A stretch of DNA of 38,992 nucleotides from CAYLSV01 sp964386435 (lineage in GTDB: Bacteria > Planctomycetota > Phycisphaerae > Tepidisphaerales > Tepidisphaeraceae), in the NCBI GenBank assembly GCA_964386435.1, contig CAYLSV010000033.1:1-38992 (forward strand), read 5' to 3'. The translations under genes and the position numbers were made by a program. Below, piece after piece: positions 1-7,731 of the stretch (positions are counted from its first letter, which is position 1; every line of letters begins with the position of its first letter). The notes below the pieces were generated by a model, which was not told the DNA's origin, made no database searches, and worked only from the letters and a program-made list of their open reading frames with translations.

Positions 1-1982
1 CGGGCGTAGAGGCCGCCCTGCTCGACGAGGTCATCGTGCGGGCCGCTCTCGACGACCTGACCGCGGTCGAGCACGAGGATGCGGTCGGCGTTGCGGACCG
101 TGCTCAGGCGGTGGGCGATGATCAGGCTCGTGCGGTCCTGCATCAGCCGCTCCAGGGCCTGCTGCACCAGGGCCTCGCTTTCGGTGTCGAGGGCGCTGGT
201 GGCTTCGTCGAGGATGAGGATGCGCGGGTCCTTCAGCACCGCGCGGGCGATGCTGATGCGTTGCCGCTGGCCGCCGGAGAGGCTGACGCCGCGCTCGCCG
301 ATGACGCTGTCGTAGCCGTCCTCGAGGTCGTTGATGAACGTTGCGGCGTTGGCGGCGTCGGCGGCGGCCTCAATCTCCTTGTCCGTCGCATCCGGGCGGC
401 CGTAGGCGATGTTCTCGCGGATCGTGCCGCTGAACAGAAAGCTGTCCTGCTGCACGATGCCGATGCCCTGCCGCAGGGCCCGCAGCGTGTAGTCGCGGAT
501 GTCGACGCCGTCGAGTTTGATCGCGCCGCGGTCGATGTCGTACAAGCGCGGCAGCAGCGAGACGAGCGTCGTCTTGCCCGCCCCGCTGGGGCCGACGAGG
601 GCGACACGCTCGCCCGGCTCGACCTCGAACTGCAGGCCGCGCAGCACCCACTGCGGGTCGTTGCTCCGCTGGCGGAGCTTGGCGGAGGTGCGGTGGCGGA
701 TCTTGTCCACGCCCCGCCGCCGCTGCTTGGCCCGGCCGACCTCGACGGCCTCGCGGCGGCGCGAGCGGCGGGCGTCGAATTCGGCGTCATTGCGAAGGTC
801 GCCGATCTTGTGGCTTTCGGGCAAGCCGCGGCCCTCATCGGTTTCGGTATGGTAATCGAACCAGACGTTGTCGAATGTCACCCGCCCGTGCCGCGGCGGC
901 TCGCGACGGGCGTCAGGCTTGTCGACGACGGCCGGCGTGATGTCGAACACCTGGAAGACCCGCTCGATGCTGGCCATCGACGTCTGGAAGATCACGTTCA
1001 CCTCGGCGAACCGCCGCACCGGCAGGTACATGACGGCCAGGTAGCCGATGCCGGTGACGACGTCACCGGGCGTGAGCGTCTCGCCCGGCCGCAGCACCAG
1101 CCAGCCGCCGAGGGCGATGAAGATCACTTGGTTGAGGTGGACGAGGAACTCGCTGATCGCGCCCACCGTGTTGCTGATCTTGGTCTGCGTGACGTTGCGG
1201 TCGTAGTGCCGCTCGGTGTCGAGGTTGAAAGCGGCCTGCTCGCGGTCTTCGGCGGCGTAGGTTTTGACCAACGCGATGCCGCCGAGGCGTTCCTGCACGT
1301 TGCCGCTGATCCGGCTGATGCTGCTGGCGACGAGCCGGCTGGCTCTTCGGACCTTGGGGTTGAGCACCTTGAACGTCATCGCGTACAGCGGCAGCGTCGC
1401 CAGCGCCGCGATGGCCAGTCGCCAATCGAGCCAGACGAGCAGGATCGTGCCCAGCACCAGGCTGAAGCTGTCCATGGCGACGGTGACAATGCCGCCGTTG
1501 ACAAGCTGGCTGGCGATGGAGATGTCGCCGATGAGCCGGCTGGCAAGGCTGCCGGTCCGTTCGCGGCTGTAGAACTGCAGCGAAAGCCGGTGCAAATGGT
1601 CGAACAGTCGCTGGCGGATGTCGCGGATGATGCGCACGCCGAGGATGGCGGTGAGCACGCCCCGCGCCCACGCCGAGATGCCGTGCAGGACGCTCAGGAC
1701 GATGCCCAGACCGGCCAGTGCCCACAGCCACCACAGCCGGTCGTCACGGCTCATCCCGGTGAAGCGGCCGTCGGCGGCGAAGAGGTCCGTCGCCTCGCCG
1801 ATGAGCCAGGGGAAGGAATAGTTGAGGCCGAACTTGAACAGCCCGGCCGCGATGGCCGCCGCCAGCAGGCCCTTGTACGCCAAAGCGTAAGCGAGGAAGC
1901 GGCGCAGATATTTGTCGGACGGCTTGCGTCTCCCGCCAGGCTCCGAATCGACGGCGGGCGGATGGGGCGTGGGGGCGTTCAT
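1..1982 (-). CDS. ABC exporter, fused membrane and ATPase domains (MsbA/lipid-exporter type), 3' end cut by window
   Basis: The frame stays open for 660 codons from ATG 1982 to the window edge, so the C-terminus is missing. Residues about 25-330 form an exporter-type membrane domain with hydrophobic segments. A nucleotide-binding domain follows: A-loop Tyr377 in VWFDYH, Walker A GPSGAGKT at 464-471, Q-loop IVQQDSF, signature LSGGQ at 568-572 and Walker B ILILDEATSALD at 588-599. Such half-transporters dimerise in the inner membrane and export lipids, drugs or peptides; the substrate cannot be told. Odd: about 66 residues (379-444), rich in Arg/Lys, sit between the A-loop strand and the next strand, where the family has only a few. 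The start is not preceded by a clear Shine-Dalgarno site or a close TAnnnT box. The gene is divergent from 2181. Confidence 0.93.
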   Translation of the reverse strand, partial: MNAPTPHPPAVDSEPGGRRKPSDKYLRRFLAYALAYKGLLAAAIAAGLFKFGLNYSFPWLIGEATDLFAADGRFTGMSRDDRLWWLWALAGLGIVLSVLHGISAWARGVLTAILGVRIIRDIRQRLFDHLHRLSLQFYSRERTGSLASRLIGDISIASQLVNGGIVTVAMDSFSLVLGTILLVWLDWRLAIAALATLPLYAMTFKVLNPKVRRASRLVASSISRISGNVQERLGGIALVKTYAAEDREQAAFNLDTERHYDRNVTQTKISNTVGAISEFLVHLNQVIFIALGGWLVLRPGETLTPGDVVTGIGYLAVMYLPVRRFAEVNVIFQTSMASIERVFQVFDITPAVVDKPDARREPPRHGRVTFDNVWFDYHTETDEGRGLPESHKIGDLRNDAEFDARRSRRREAVEVGRAKQRRRGVDKIRHRTSAKLRQRSNDPQWVLRGLQFEVEPGERVALVGPSGAGKTTLVSLLPRLYDIDRGAIKLDGVDIRDYTLRALRQGIGIVQQDSFLFSGTIRENIAYGRPDATDKEIEAAADAANAATFINDLEDGYDSVIGERGVSLSGGQRQRISIARAVLKDPRILILDEATSALDTESEALVQQALERLMQDRTSLIIAHRLSTVRNADRILVLDRGQVVESGPHDDLVEQGGLYA

Positions 1983-2082
1983 GCGGACAACTCGATCCCC
2001 ACCCTACGGCACCACCGCGTGAACGCCAGAGGCTTTTGCCGGGAAAATCGACGGGTGGTAGGCCAACTTGATGCCCCGTAAA

Positions 2083-2124
2083 CGCTGAGGCCCCCGCCGT
2101 CACCACGGCGGTGGGGGCCTCAGC
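2083..2124. repeat. GC-rich inverted repeat (REP-like element D)
   Basis: Arms CGCTGAGGCCCCC (2083-2095) and GGGGGCCTCAGCG (2112-2124) pair perfectly around an inner GCCGT/ACGGC stem, with a small GGT bulge. It lies between two divergent genes, so it is not a 3'-end terminator. Its core CGCCGTCACCACGGCGG is shared with the repeat at 29366-29403. Confidence 0.8.
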
Positions 2125-2168
2125 GACGCCCGGACGAGGTTCGGGTTGAGCGTGGGGCGAGCGGTTGC

Positions 2169-2174
2169 CACAAT
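2169..2174 (+). promoter_or_regulatory. -10 like box CACAAT for the 2181 gene
   Basis: CACAAT ends 6 bases before ATG 2181, the spacing seen at most other starts in the window. It deviates from TAnnnT at the first base. Leaderless transcription is inferred. Confidence 0.45.
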
Positions 2175-2180
2175 GGCCGC

Positions 2181-3101
2181 ATGTTGCTTCGCCTGTTGTG
2201 CTGCTTGACGATGTGCCTCCTGCCGACCGTGGCCGAAGGCGAGGATTGGGCCGAGCGGCGGATGGACGGTGTCTACCTGACCGAGGCCGAGCCGGTGGCA
2301 GCGGTGCGGGCGCTGGCCGGGCGGGCAGGGTTTTACGGTGAGGTGCGGGCGGATGAGGCGGCGCGGGCGGTGTTGGCCGAGGCGCAGCCGGTGACCATCC
2401 GCGAGCCACGGGCGACGACGTTGGGCAAGGCGGCGCGAGCCGTGCTTGAGCAGGCGGCGCCGGATCAGCTGCGGCTGCGGGAGGAGGACGGCGTGCTGTG
2501 GATCACCGTCCGCCCCAGGCTGCGCGACTTGATGGTGAAGGGGCCGATCGTGCCGGCGGGCGAGTACGAGGAGGTCGCCCTTGGCGAGATCGTCGACCGC
2601 TTGCAAAAGGCGTCGGGCATGCCGATCGAGGTGCGGTGGCGGGCGCTGGAGTTCACCGGCGTCGAGCCGACGACGCCGCTGACGCTCACCCACGCCGCCC
2701 GGCCGGTGGAGCAGGTGCTGCAAATCGTGATGAATGAAGCCAGCGGCGGCTTCGCGGAGCTGGTCGCAGTCCACGACGACGGCCAATTGATCCTCACGAC
2801 CATCGAGACGCTGGACGACTACGCCCGCACCATGGCAATCAACTTGGCCTTCCTCGCGGCGGGCGACGCCCACGGCCGCAACCGGCAGCAGGAGGCGCTG
2901 CTCGCGCAGCTTCAGGACACGGTCCGCCCCGAGCATTGGCGGGCCAACGGCGGCACCGTGGCCAGCGGCGGCTTCGTCGGCGACACGCTGGTCATCACGG
3001 CCGACCTCGCCATGCTCGTCGAGTGCGAGCAGTTCATCCGGGCCATCGCCCGCGCCCGCGGCGTCGAGCCGCCGGTGGCGGTGCTGGCGGATGAGAAGTA
3101 G
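2181..3101 (+). CDS. secreted protein with two STN-like (secretin N-terminus-like) repeats
   Basis: 306 aa with a signal peptide at about 1-20 (hydrophobic LLRLLCCLTMCLLP followed by VAEG). The mature part holds two similar modules, about 30-110 and 125-210. Each has a helix, a short strand pair and a second helix, ending in a strand such as DGVLWITVRP or DGQLILTTIE. This matches the plan of the STN fold found at the N-terminus of secretins and TonB-dependent receptors. The C-terminal part (WRANGGTVASGG, then a strand and a helix) resembles a module common in planctomycete secreted proteins. No secretin or receptor barrel follows. The family assignment is inference from pattern; the function is unknown. 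ATG 2181 was chosen because the signal peptide begins there and a -10 like box sits 6 bases upstream. Confidence 0.7.
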   Translation: MLLRLLCCLTMCLLPTVAEGEDWAERRMDGVYLTEAEPVAAVRALAGRAGFYGEVRADEAARAVLAEAQPVTIREPRATTLGKAARAVLEQAAPDQLRLREEDGVLWITVRPRLRDLMVKGPIVPAGEYEEVALGEIVDRLQKASGMPIEVRWRALEFTGVEPTTPLTLTHAARPVEQVLQIVMNEASGGFAELVAVHDDGQLILTTIETLDDYARTMAINLAFLAAGDAHGRNRQQEALLAQLQDTVRPEHWRANGGTVASGGFVGDTLVITADLAMLVECEQFIRAIARARGVEPPVAVLADEK

Positions 3102-3153
3102 GTGGTCGAGGTGTCGGAGCATGAGGTGTGCGGGCACCGCATGCGATCTGCGG

Positions 3154-3159
3154 TAGACT
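3154..3159 (+). promoter_or_regulatory. -10 box TAGACT, leaderless start of 3166 gene
   Basis: TAGACT ends 6 bases before ATG 3166, placing the expected transcript start at or next to the start codon. No clear -35 box or Shine-Dalgarno site is visible. Confidence 0.65.
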
Positions 3160-3165
3160 CGGGCG

Positions 3166-4092
3166 ATGTCGCTGGAATACGCCGGGCCTGTGGCCGATGC
3201 TTGTGGGCGGTGTGGTGAATCGATTGTCGGGCTCGACGATCAGGCGAGTTGTCCGAACTGCGGGTTGATCGCGGGGCTCAGCCGGCTGCCCGAGGGGGAG
3301 TTGCGGAATGCGCGGCCGGGGTGGCTGGGGGCGCTGACGTGGGGGGCGGCGATGGCGGCGGCCGGGGTGGCGCTGGTGCCGATCGGGCTCGTCGTGGCGG
3401 CGATGCTGATGGCGTTGTTGGAGGGCGTGGCCGGACGACGACAAGGGGATGCGTTGGTGCGGATCGGTTTGGCACTGGGGGGAATGCCTGGGTTGCTTCT
3501 GTTGGTGGCCGGCGGTTGGCGACTAACGGCGGCGCGTCGGCCAGGGTTGCCGCCGGAGGCGGCCGCGTGGGTGCTGCGGAGCTTGCTGCTTTTGCCGGTG
3601 CTGGCGGCGCTGGCCTTCGCGCTTGACGCGGCGCTGCTGGACACCGACGAGGACATCTACCTCGCCATGATGCTGCTGGGCGTGGTGACGTTCGGGGCCG
3701 CGCTGGCGGTGCTGTTCTGGCGGCTCGGGTCGCTGGCGAAGCAGGCCCCCGCCCCGCTGCTGGCGACGGACGCGCCGTGGCTGGGCGGGCTGCTGCTGCT
3801 GCTGTCGTGCGCGCCGCCGTTGCTGGTGGGCTTGGTGGTGGCTGGCGTCGACATCGAGCGGACCCCCTACCCGACGGTGTCCCTCGTCTGGTTCGTGTTG
3901 TCGGCCACCGCGGTGCTGTGGGCAATTTACCTGCTGGTGCGGGCGGCGTTGGCGTTCAACAAGAGCCGGCGGCAGGCGGCGGCGCTGTGGTCGCGGCCGG
4001 CGGCGCGGGCCGAGGCGACGCCGCCGGCGGTGGTGCCGACCGCCCGGCGGGTGGAGGAGCCGCTGCCGCCGTTGGCGCCGGACGACTTGTGA
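3166..4092 (+). CDS. zinc-ribbon polytopic membrane protein
   Basis: 308 aa. The N-terminus carries a zinc-ribbon motif, CGRC at 13-16 and CPNC at 29-32, spaced as in double-CxxC zinc ribbons. About six hydrophobic segments follow from residue 55 to 270 (for example LLLLPVLAALAFALDAALL and LGGLLLLLSCAPPLLVGLVV), then an Ala/Pro/Arg-rich cytoplasmic tail. This layout is common in uncharacterised planctomycete membrane proteins; no catalytic motif was recognised and the function is unknown. It is monocistronic: its own -10 box lies upstream and the next gene is convergent. Confidence 0.75.
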   Translation: MSLEYAGPVADACGRCGESIVGLDDQASCPNCGLIAGLSRLPEGELRNARPGWLGALTWGAAMAAAGVALVPIGLVVAAMLMALLEGVAGRRQGDALVRIGLALGGMPGLLLLVAGGWRLTAARRPGLPPEAAAWVLRSLLLLPVLAALAFALDAALLDTDEDIYLAMMLLGVVTFGAALAVLFWRLGSLAKQAPAPLLATDAPWLGGLLLLLSCAPPLLVGLVVAGVDIERTPYPTVSLVWFVLSATAVLWAIYLLVRAALAFNKSRRQAAALWSRPAARAEATPPAVVPTARRVEEPLPPLAPDDL

Positions 4093-4101
4093 ACCTTGTC
4101 G

Positions 4102-4129
4102 GCCTCGTGGAGGCGAAGCTTCACGAGGC
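4102..4129. repeat. short inverted repeat (degenerate REP-like element C)
   Basis: GCCTCGTG (4102-4109) pairs with CACGAGGC (4122-4129) around GAAGCTTC. It sits between convergent stop codons (4092 and 4160) and could act as a bidirectional terminator. The sequence resembles the element at 7507-7599 with its centre deleted (shared GCCTCGT.GAGGCG..GCTTCAC). Confidence 0.65.
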
Positions 4130-4159
4130 GGAGTCAGGGTTAAAGATGCGCAGCGGGGT

Positions 4160-5146
4160 TCACCGGCTGCCGGTCAGGGGGTTGGTGTTGGTGTCGCCGC
4201 CGATGTTCATGAGGGGCAGGGGTTGGGGCGAGTCGCCGTTGAGGAAGTAGAGCTTGCTCGACGGGCTCATGCTGATGGCCTGGAGGGCCTTGAGGCTTTC
4301 GAGTTGGATGTACGCCGGGTTGTTGGCGATGGCGGTGTTGATCTTCTCGATCTCGTAGGCCTGAGCGTCGGCGAGAGTGCGGCGCTGCTCGGCCTCCTGC
4401 TCGGCGGCCTCGCGGGCGGCCTTGGCCTCCTCGACCTGGGTCTGGGCCCGCACCTTGACCTGCTCCAGCTCCGCCCGGCTCTGCTCGACCTTCTGCTCGG
4501 CCTGCTTCTTCAGCTCCACGTTCTGCAGAATCGCCGGCGGAAGCCGGAAATCACGCAGCAGCACCGCCTGCACGTTCACGCCCTTGGGCTCCAGGTACTC
4601 CTCGAGCTTGCTCTGGATATCGCGGGTCAGCCGCTCCTGCGTCTCGGGCTGGAAAAACTCCTCGGCCCGCACCACCGTCTTGCCCTGCTCGCGCATCAGG
4701 CTGCGGAGTTTGGGGATCAAATGCACGTTCACCACGTCGGCGGCGTCGCCCGTTTCGGTGAGGATGCGGGACGCCTGGTCGCCGACGATGTTGTACTGCA
4801 CGCTCACGTCGATGTCAGTGGTGAGCTGGTCCTGGCTGGGGACGCTGGCCTCCTCCTTGTGCGTTTTTTCGCGAACGTCGTAGAGTGTCCAATCCAGCAG
4901 CGGGTTGACGGGGAAGTGCAGCCCGGCCATGTACTCCTGCTCGACGGGCTTGCCGAAGAGCGTGGCGACGCCGACGTGGCCGGCGGGGACGGACTGGTAG
5001 CTTTTGAGCCCCAGCACGACGAGGCCAATTAGCACAAGGCCGCCGATGACCAGAGCGGTGAGCTTGGCCCCGCCGATGTCGAGTTGCGGGCCTTGCCCGG
5101 GCCGGCGGGGGCCGCCGATGCGGAAATCGTTGTCTTCGCGGTTCAT
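4160..5146 (-). CDS. SPFH/prohibitin-like (band 7) membrane-anchored protein
   Basis: 328 aa. One transmembrane segment lies at about 30-48 (ALVIGGLVLIGLVVLGL). It is followed by an SPFH/band-7 domain (about 50-210), recognised by SVPAGHVGVATLFGKP, the TTDIDVSVQYNIV strand and RDIQSKLEEYLEPKGV. A Glu/Ala/Gln-rich coiled coil runs from about 215 to 275 and a short tail ends the protein. The order matches prohibitins and stomatins, which oligomerise in rings at membranes and modulate proteases such as FtsH; no FtsH gene is nearby. Start ATG 5146 has GATAAT ending 6 bases upstream. The gene lies downstream of the response regulator on the same strand but behind a 173-base spacer with its own -10 box. 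Confidence 0.88.
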   Translation of the reverse strand: MNREDNDFRIGGPRRPGQGPQLDIGGAKLTALVIGGLVLIGLVVLGLKSYQSVPAGHVGVATLFGKPVEQEYMAGLHFPVNPLLDWTLYDVREKTHKEEASVPSQDQLTTDIDVSVQYNIVGDQASRILTETGDAADVVNVHLIPKLRSLMREQGKTVVRAEEFFQPETQERLTRDIQSKLEEYLEPKGVNVQAVLLRDFRLPPAILQNVELKKQAEQKVEQSRAELEQVKVRAQTQVEEAKAAREAAEQEAEQRRTLADAQAYEIEKINTAIANNPAYIQLESLKALQAISMSPSSKLYFLNGDSPQPLPLMNIGGDTNTNPLTGSR

Positions 5147-5152
5147 GGCTTC

Positions 5153-5158
5153 ATTATC
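5153..5158 (-). promoter_or_regulatory. -10 box GATAAT of the SPFH gene
   Basis: GATAAT on the minus strand ends 6 bases before ATG 5146, again the leaderless spacing. Confidence 0.55.
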
Positions 5159-5226
5159 CCTGTGGGGTGGCGGGTGTCGATTGGAAATCCGGGGGATGTT
5201 TGGAAAGGGGCGAGTTGTTCTTTAAT

Positions 5227-5299
5227 CTTGGTCATTTGTTCTTGGTCCTTGATTGCTGAACCAACTCGGCGGACAAAGGACCAAGAACAAATGATCAAG
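5227..5299. repeat. word-like inverted repeat behind the response regulator gene
   Basis: Arms 5227-5250 and 5276-5299 pair over 24 bases with one mismatch around a 25-base loop. The arms are built from reiterations of TTTGTTCTTGGTCCTT-like words and are AT-richer than the surroundings. The repeat lies between the stop of the response regulator (5320) and the start of the SPFH gene (5146). Confidence 0.75.
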
Positions 5300-5319
5300 A
5301 ACGAATGACAAAGAACCCG

Positions 5320-5859
5320 TCACTCGAGCGGCGGCAGCTTGCCCAGCTTTCGTTGCAGACTTCGCCGGTGGATGCCGAGCTTTCGGGCGGCTTGGCTGAT
5401 GTTGCCGCCGCAGTCGCTGAGGATGCGGTGCATGTAGTCCCACTCGACGCGGGCGAGGCTGGGCGTGCTTTCCTCGGCCGCGGCGCGGGCGGCGGCGTCG
5501 GCGCCCTGCTCGCGCTCGAAGGCGGCGATGATCTGGTCGGTGTCGACCGGCTTGGTCAGGTAATCGATCGCCCCCAGCCGCACCGCCTCGACGGCCTGGG
5601 CGATGCTGCCGTAGCCCGTGAGCACGACGATCTGCATCGCTTCGTCGAGCTTGATGAGGTCGGCGATCAGGTCTAGGCCGCTTTTGCCGGGCATGCGTTG
5701 GTCGAGCAGCGCGTAGTGCGGCGACGCCTCCCGGGCGGCGGCGACGGCCGACGTGGCGTCGCCGGCCTGGAACACCTCGAACCCGCGGCCGCTCATCGCA
5801 CGGGCGAGGCGGTTGCGGAAAATCTCATCATCATCGACTAGAAGCAGGCGATCTGCCAT
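5320..5859 (-). CDS. RegA/PrrA/ActR-type response regulator
   Basis: 179 aa. The receiver domain spans about 3-118, with acidic Asp9-Asp11, phospho-acceptor Asp53 in ALLDQRMPG, Thr81 and Lys103 in YLTKPVD. A short linker leads to a Fis-type helix-turn-helix (about 139-175; GGNISQAARKLGIHRRSLQ). This two-domain form without an AAA+ module is typical of the RegA/PrrA/ActR group of global redox or respiration regulators. No sensor kinase is adjacent, so its partner and target genes are unknown. The frame extends upstream to 5994, but ATG 5859 begins the receiver domain directly and has TATATT 5 bases upstream, so it is preferred. Confidence 0.92.
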   Translation of the reverse strand: MADRLLLVDDDEIFRNRLARAMSGRGFEVFQAGDATSAVAAAREASPHYALLDQRMPGKSGLDLIADLIKLDEAMQIVVLTGYGSIAQAVEAVRLGAIDYLTKPVDTDQIIAAFEREQGADAAARAAAEESTPSLARVEWDYMHRILSDCGGNISQAARKLGIHRRSLQRKLGKLPPLE

Positions 5860-5864
5860 GCGGC

Positions 5865-5870
5865 AATATA
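5865..5870 (-). promoter_or_regulatory. -10 box TATATT of the response regulator
   Basis: TATATT on the minus strand ends 5 bases before ATG 5859. Confidence 0.6.
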
Positions 5871-5980
5871 TCCCGCCCCTGCCCTGCTGCGGTTGCTGCG
5901 GGTGCGGTAAGTTGTTGCGGGCGTTTGTTGTCCTCATCTGATCGAGCAAGTCGCCCCGCCCCGCCGCCGATACAACCGGC

Positions 5981-7486
5981 ATGGCCAGCGCCACCTACGA
6001 CCTCGTGATTCTCGGCAGCGGCCCCGCCGGGCAGAAGGCGGCCCTGTGCGCTGCCAAGCTCGGCAAGAAGGTCGCCCTCGTCGACCGCCGCGGCAGCATG
6101 GGCGGCGTGTGCATCCACACCGGCACCGTGCCGAGCAAGGCGATCCGCGAGGCCGTGCTGCACCTCTCGGGCGTCCGTGAGCGGGCGCTCTACGGGGCCG
6201 ACTACGCCGTGAAGCACGAGATCACGATGGACGATCTGCTCCACCGCGCCGGCCACGTCGTACGGTGCGAGAGCCAGGTCATCCACGACCAGATGCGCCG
6301 CAACGGCGTGGCGTTCTTCGACGGGCTGGCCAAGTTCGCGGATGAAAAATCAATCACCGTCGACAACGGCACCGAGCCGATCACCGTGCGCGGCGAGAAG
6401 TTCCTCGTCGCCGTGGGCACGAACCCTGCCCGGCCGCCGAACGTGCCGTTCGAGCCGGGGCTGGTCATCGACTCCAACGAACTGCTGACGCTCAAGTCGC
6501 TGCCGAAGGAATTGATCATCGTCGGCGGTGGCGTGATCGGGACGGAGTACGCCTGCATGCTCGCCGCCGCCGGCAGCCGGGTGACGCTGGTGGACGGCCG
6601 CGACCGCTTGCTCGATTTCTGCGACGGCGAGATCACCGAGAACCTCCAGTTCCGCATGCGGGAGATGGGCATCCGCCTGCGGCTGGGCGAGAAGGTCGAC
6701 CACATCGACGTCGTCGGCCAGGTGAACACCCGCCGCAAAGGCGACAACGCCGACGGCCCGCCGCCGCACGTCGTCGCCCACCTCGAGAGCGGCAAGGCGA
6801 TCGCGGCCGACTGCCTGCTCTACTGCATCGGCCGGCAGGGCGCGACCGACGCGCTGAACCTCGAGGCCGCCAACCTCGCCGCCGACAAGCGCGGCCGGCT
6901 GACGGTCAACGAGCATTACCAAACCGAGACGCCCCACATCTACGCCGCCGGCGACGTCATCGGCTTCCCGGCATTGGCCGCCACGAGCATGGAGCAGGGC
7001 CGCCTGGCCGCGTGCCACATGTTCGGCCAGCTCCCCGTCGGCGACTACGAGGGTCGCACCGAGCTCATGCCCTACGGCATCTACGCGATCCCCGAGATCA
7101 GCATGGTCGGCAAGAGCGAGGAACAGCTCACGAAGGAAAACATCCCATACGAGGTCGGTTTGGCGAGGTACAGCGAGATCGCCCGCGGCCAGCTCATCAG
7201 CGACCCGGCCGGCTTCCTGAAGCTCATGTTCCACCCCCAAAGCCGCCGCCTCCTGGGCGTCCACGCGATCGGCACCGGGGCGACCGAGATCATCCACATC
7301 GGCCAAGCCGTGATGAGCGCCGGCATGCCGATCGATTACTTCGTGGAAACGGTCTTCAACTACCCGACCCTGGCCGAGTGCTACAAGGTCGCCGCCTTCG
7401 ACGGCCTGAACCGCGTGCGAGAACGCCCCGCCGACGCCGAGCCGGCCGAGGAGCCGACCTACGGCCCCGAAAAGCAGGCGGCGTGA
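5981..7486 (+). CDS. sthA: Si-specific NAD(P)+ transhydrogenase, soluble
   Basis: 501 aa flavoprotein of the pyridine nucleotide disulfide oxidoreductase fold. The FAD-binding motif GSGPAG is at 12-17. GGVCIHTGTVPSK (41-53) keeps the first Cys (Cys44) but has Thr49 where dihydrolipoamide dehydrogenase has the second redox Cys. The NAD(P) motif IIVGGGVIGTEYA follows near 180. The C-terminal FNYPTLAECYKVAAFDGLN also matches SthA rather than the HPT motif of lipoamide dehydrogenase. SthA moves hydride between NADPH and NAD+ in the cytoplasm and balances the two pools. The gene is divergent from the response regulator. A GATACA/TACAAC sequence lies just upstream of ATG 5981 and a strong hairpin follows the stop. 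Confidence 0.92.
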   Translation: MASATYDLVILGSGPAGQKAALCAAKLGKKVALVDRRGSMGGVCIHTGTVPSKAIREAVLHLSGVRERALYGADYAVKHEITMDDLLHRAGHVVRCESQVIHDQMRRNGVAFFDGLAKFADEKSITVDNGTEPITVRGEKFLVAVGTNPARPPNVPFEPGLVIDSNELLTLKSLPKELIIVGGGVIGTEYACMLAAAGSRVTLVDGRDRLLDFCDGEITENLQFRMREMGIRLRLGEKVDHIDVVGQVNTRRKGDNADGPPPHVVAHLESGKAIAADCLLYCIGRQGATDALNLEAANLAADKRGRLTVNEHYQTETPHIYAAGDVIGFPALAATSMEQGRLAACHMFGQLPVGDYEGRTELMPYGIYAIPEISMVGKSEEQLTKENIPYEVGLARYSEIARGQLISDPAGFLKLMFHPQSRRLLGVHAIGTGATEIIHIGQAVMSAGMPIDYFVETVFNYPTLAECYKVAAFDGLNRVRERPADAEPAEEPTYGPEKQAA

Positions 7487-7506
7487 GCGGTTCAGGTGCG
7501 TCACTG

Positions 7507-7600
7507 AAACCGCCTCCGCCTCGTAGAGGCGGGGCTTCACTTGTACCGGCGTCGTCGCCCGTCTGGTGAAGCACCGCCTCTACGAGACGGAGGCGGTTTT
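7507..7600 (+). terminator. long inverted repeat with T-run behind sthA (REP-like element B)
   Basis: Arms 7507-7540 and 7566-7599 pair over 34 bases with two mismatches around a 25-base loop, and TTTT ends the structure at 7600. It begins 20 bases after the sthA stop, so it can work as a terminator. Its arm sequence (GTAGAGGCGGGGCTTCAC) is related to the repeats at 4102 and 29299, so it may be a mobile repeat that was recruited as one. Confidence 0.75.
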
Positions 7601-7640
7601 AGCGGCGTTGAGGATTCAGCCCACGGCGACCCCCGCTCCA

Positions 7641-7706
7641 GCGCCAGATCGGTGCACACGCGAGCGTGAAATAGCTGCAACGCGTTGCACCGAAACGATC
7701 TGGCGC
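7641..7706. other. 66-base long stem-loop of unknown role
   Basis: GCGCCAGATCG (7641-7651) pairs perfectly with CGATCTGGCGC (7696-7706). GTGCA/TGCAC (7652-7656 with 7686-7690) and ACGCG/CGCGT (7658-7662 with 7681-7685) extend the helix. CGAAA is bulged on one side only, and an 18-base loop closes it. In total 21 base pairs form in 66 bases. It lies between convergent genes. It could be a structured RNA, a bidirectional terminator or a mobile-element remnant. Confidence 0.5.
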
Positions 7707-7710
7707 CCTC

Positions 7711-7731
7711 CGCCGATCGAACGAATCGGCG
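7711..7731 (-). terminator. hairpin directly behind the TM2 gene
   Basis: CGCCGAT (7711-7717) and ATCGGCG (7725-7731) form a 7-bp stem that touches the stop codon of the minus-strand gene ending at 7732. No T-run follows, so its role as a terminator is tentative. Confidence 0.45.

Noticed and set aside
36..2081. 681-codon plus-strand open frame
   Set aside because: It is antisense to the ABC exporter, whose minus-strand frame carries all ATPase motifs. Long antisense frames are expected at this GC content, and the translation is low-complexity.
7507..7599. CRISPR repeat
   Set aside because: There are only two inverted arms and no array of direct repeats with spacers. No cas gene lies in the window.
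7641..7706. integron attC site
   Set aside because: The long imperfect hairpin looks similar, but the RYYYAAC and GTTRRRY core sites are absent, and no integrase or cassette is nearby.
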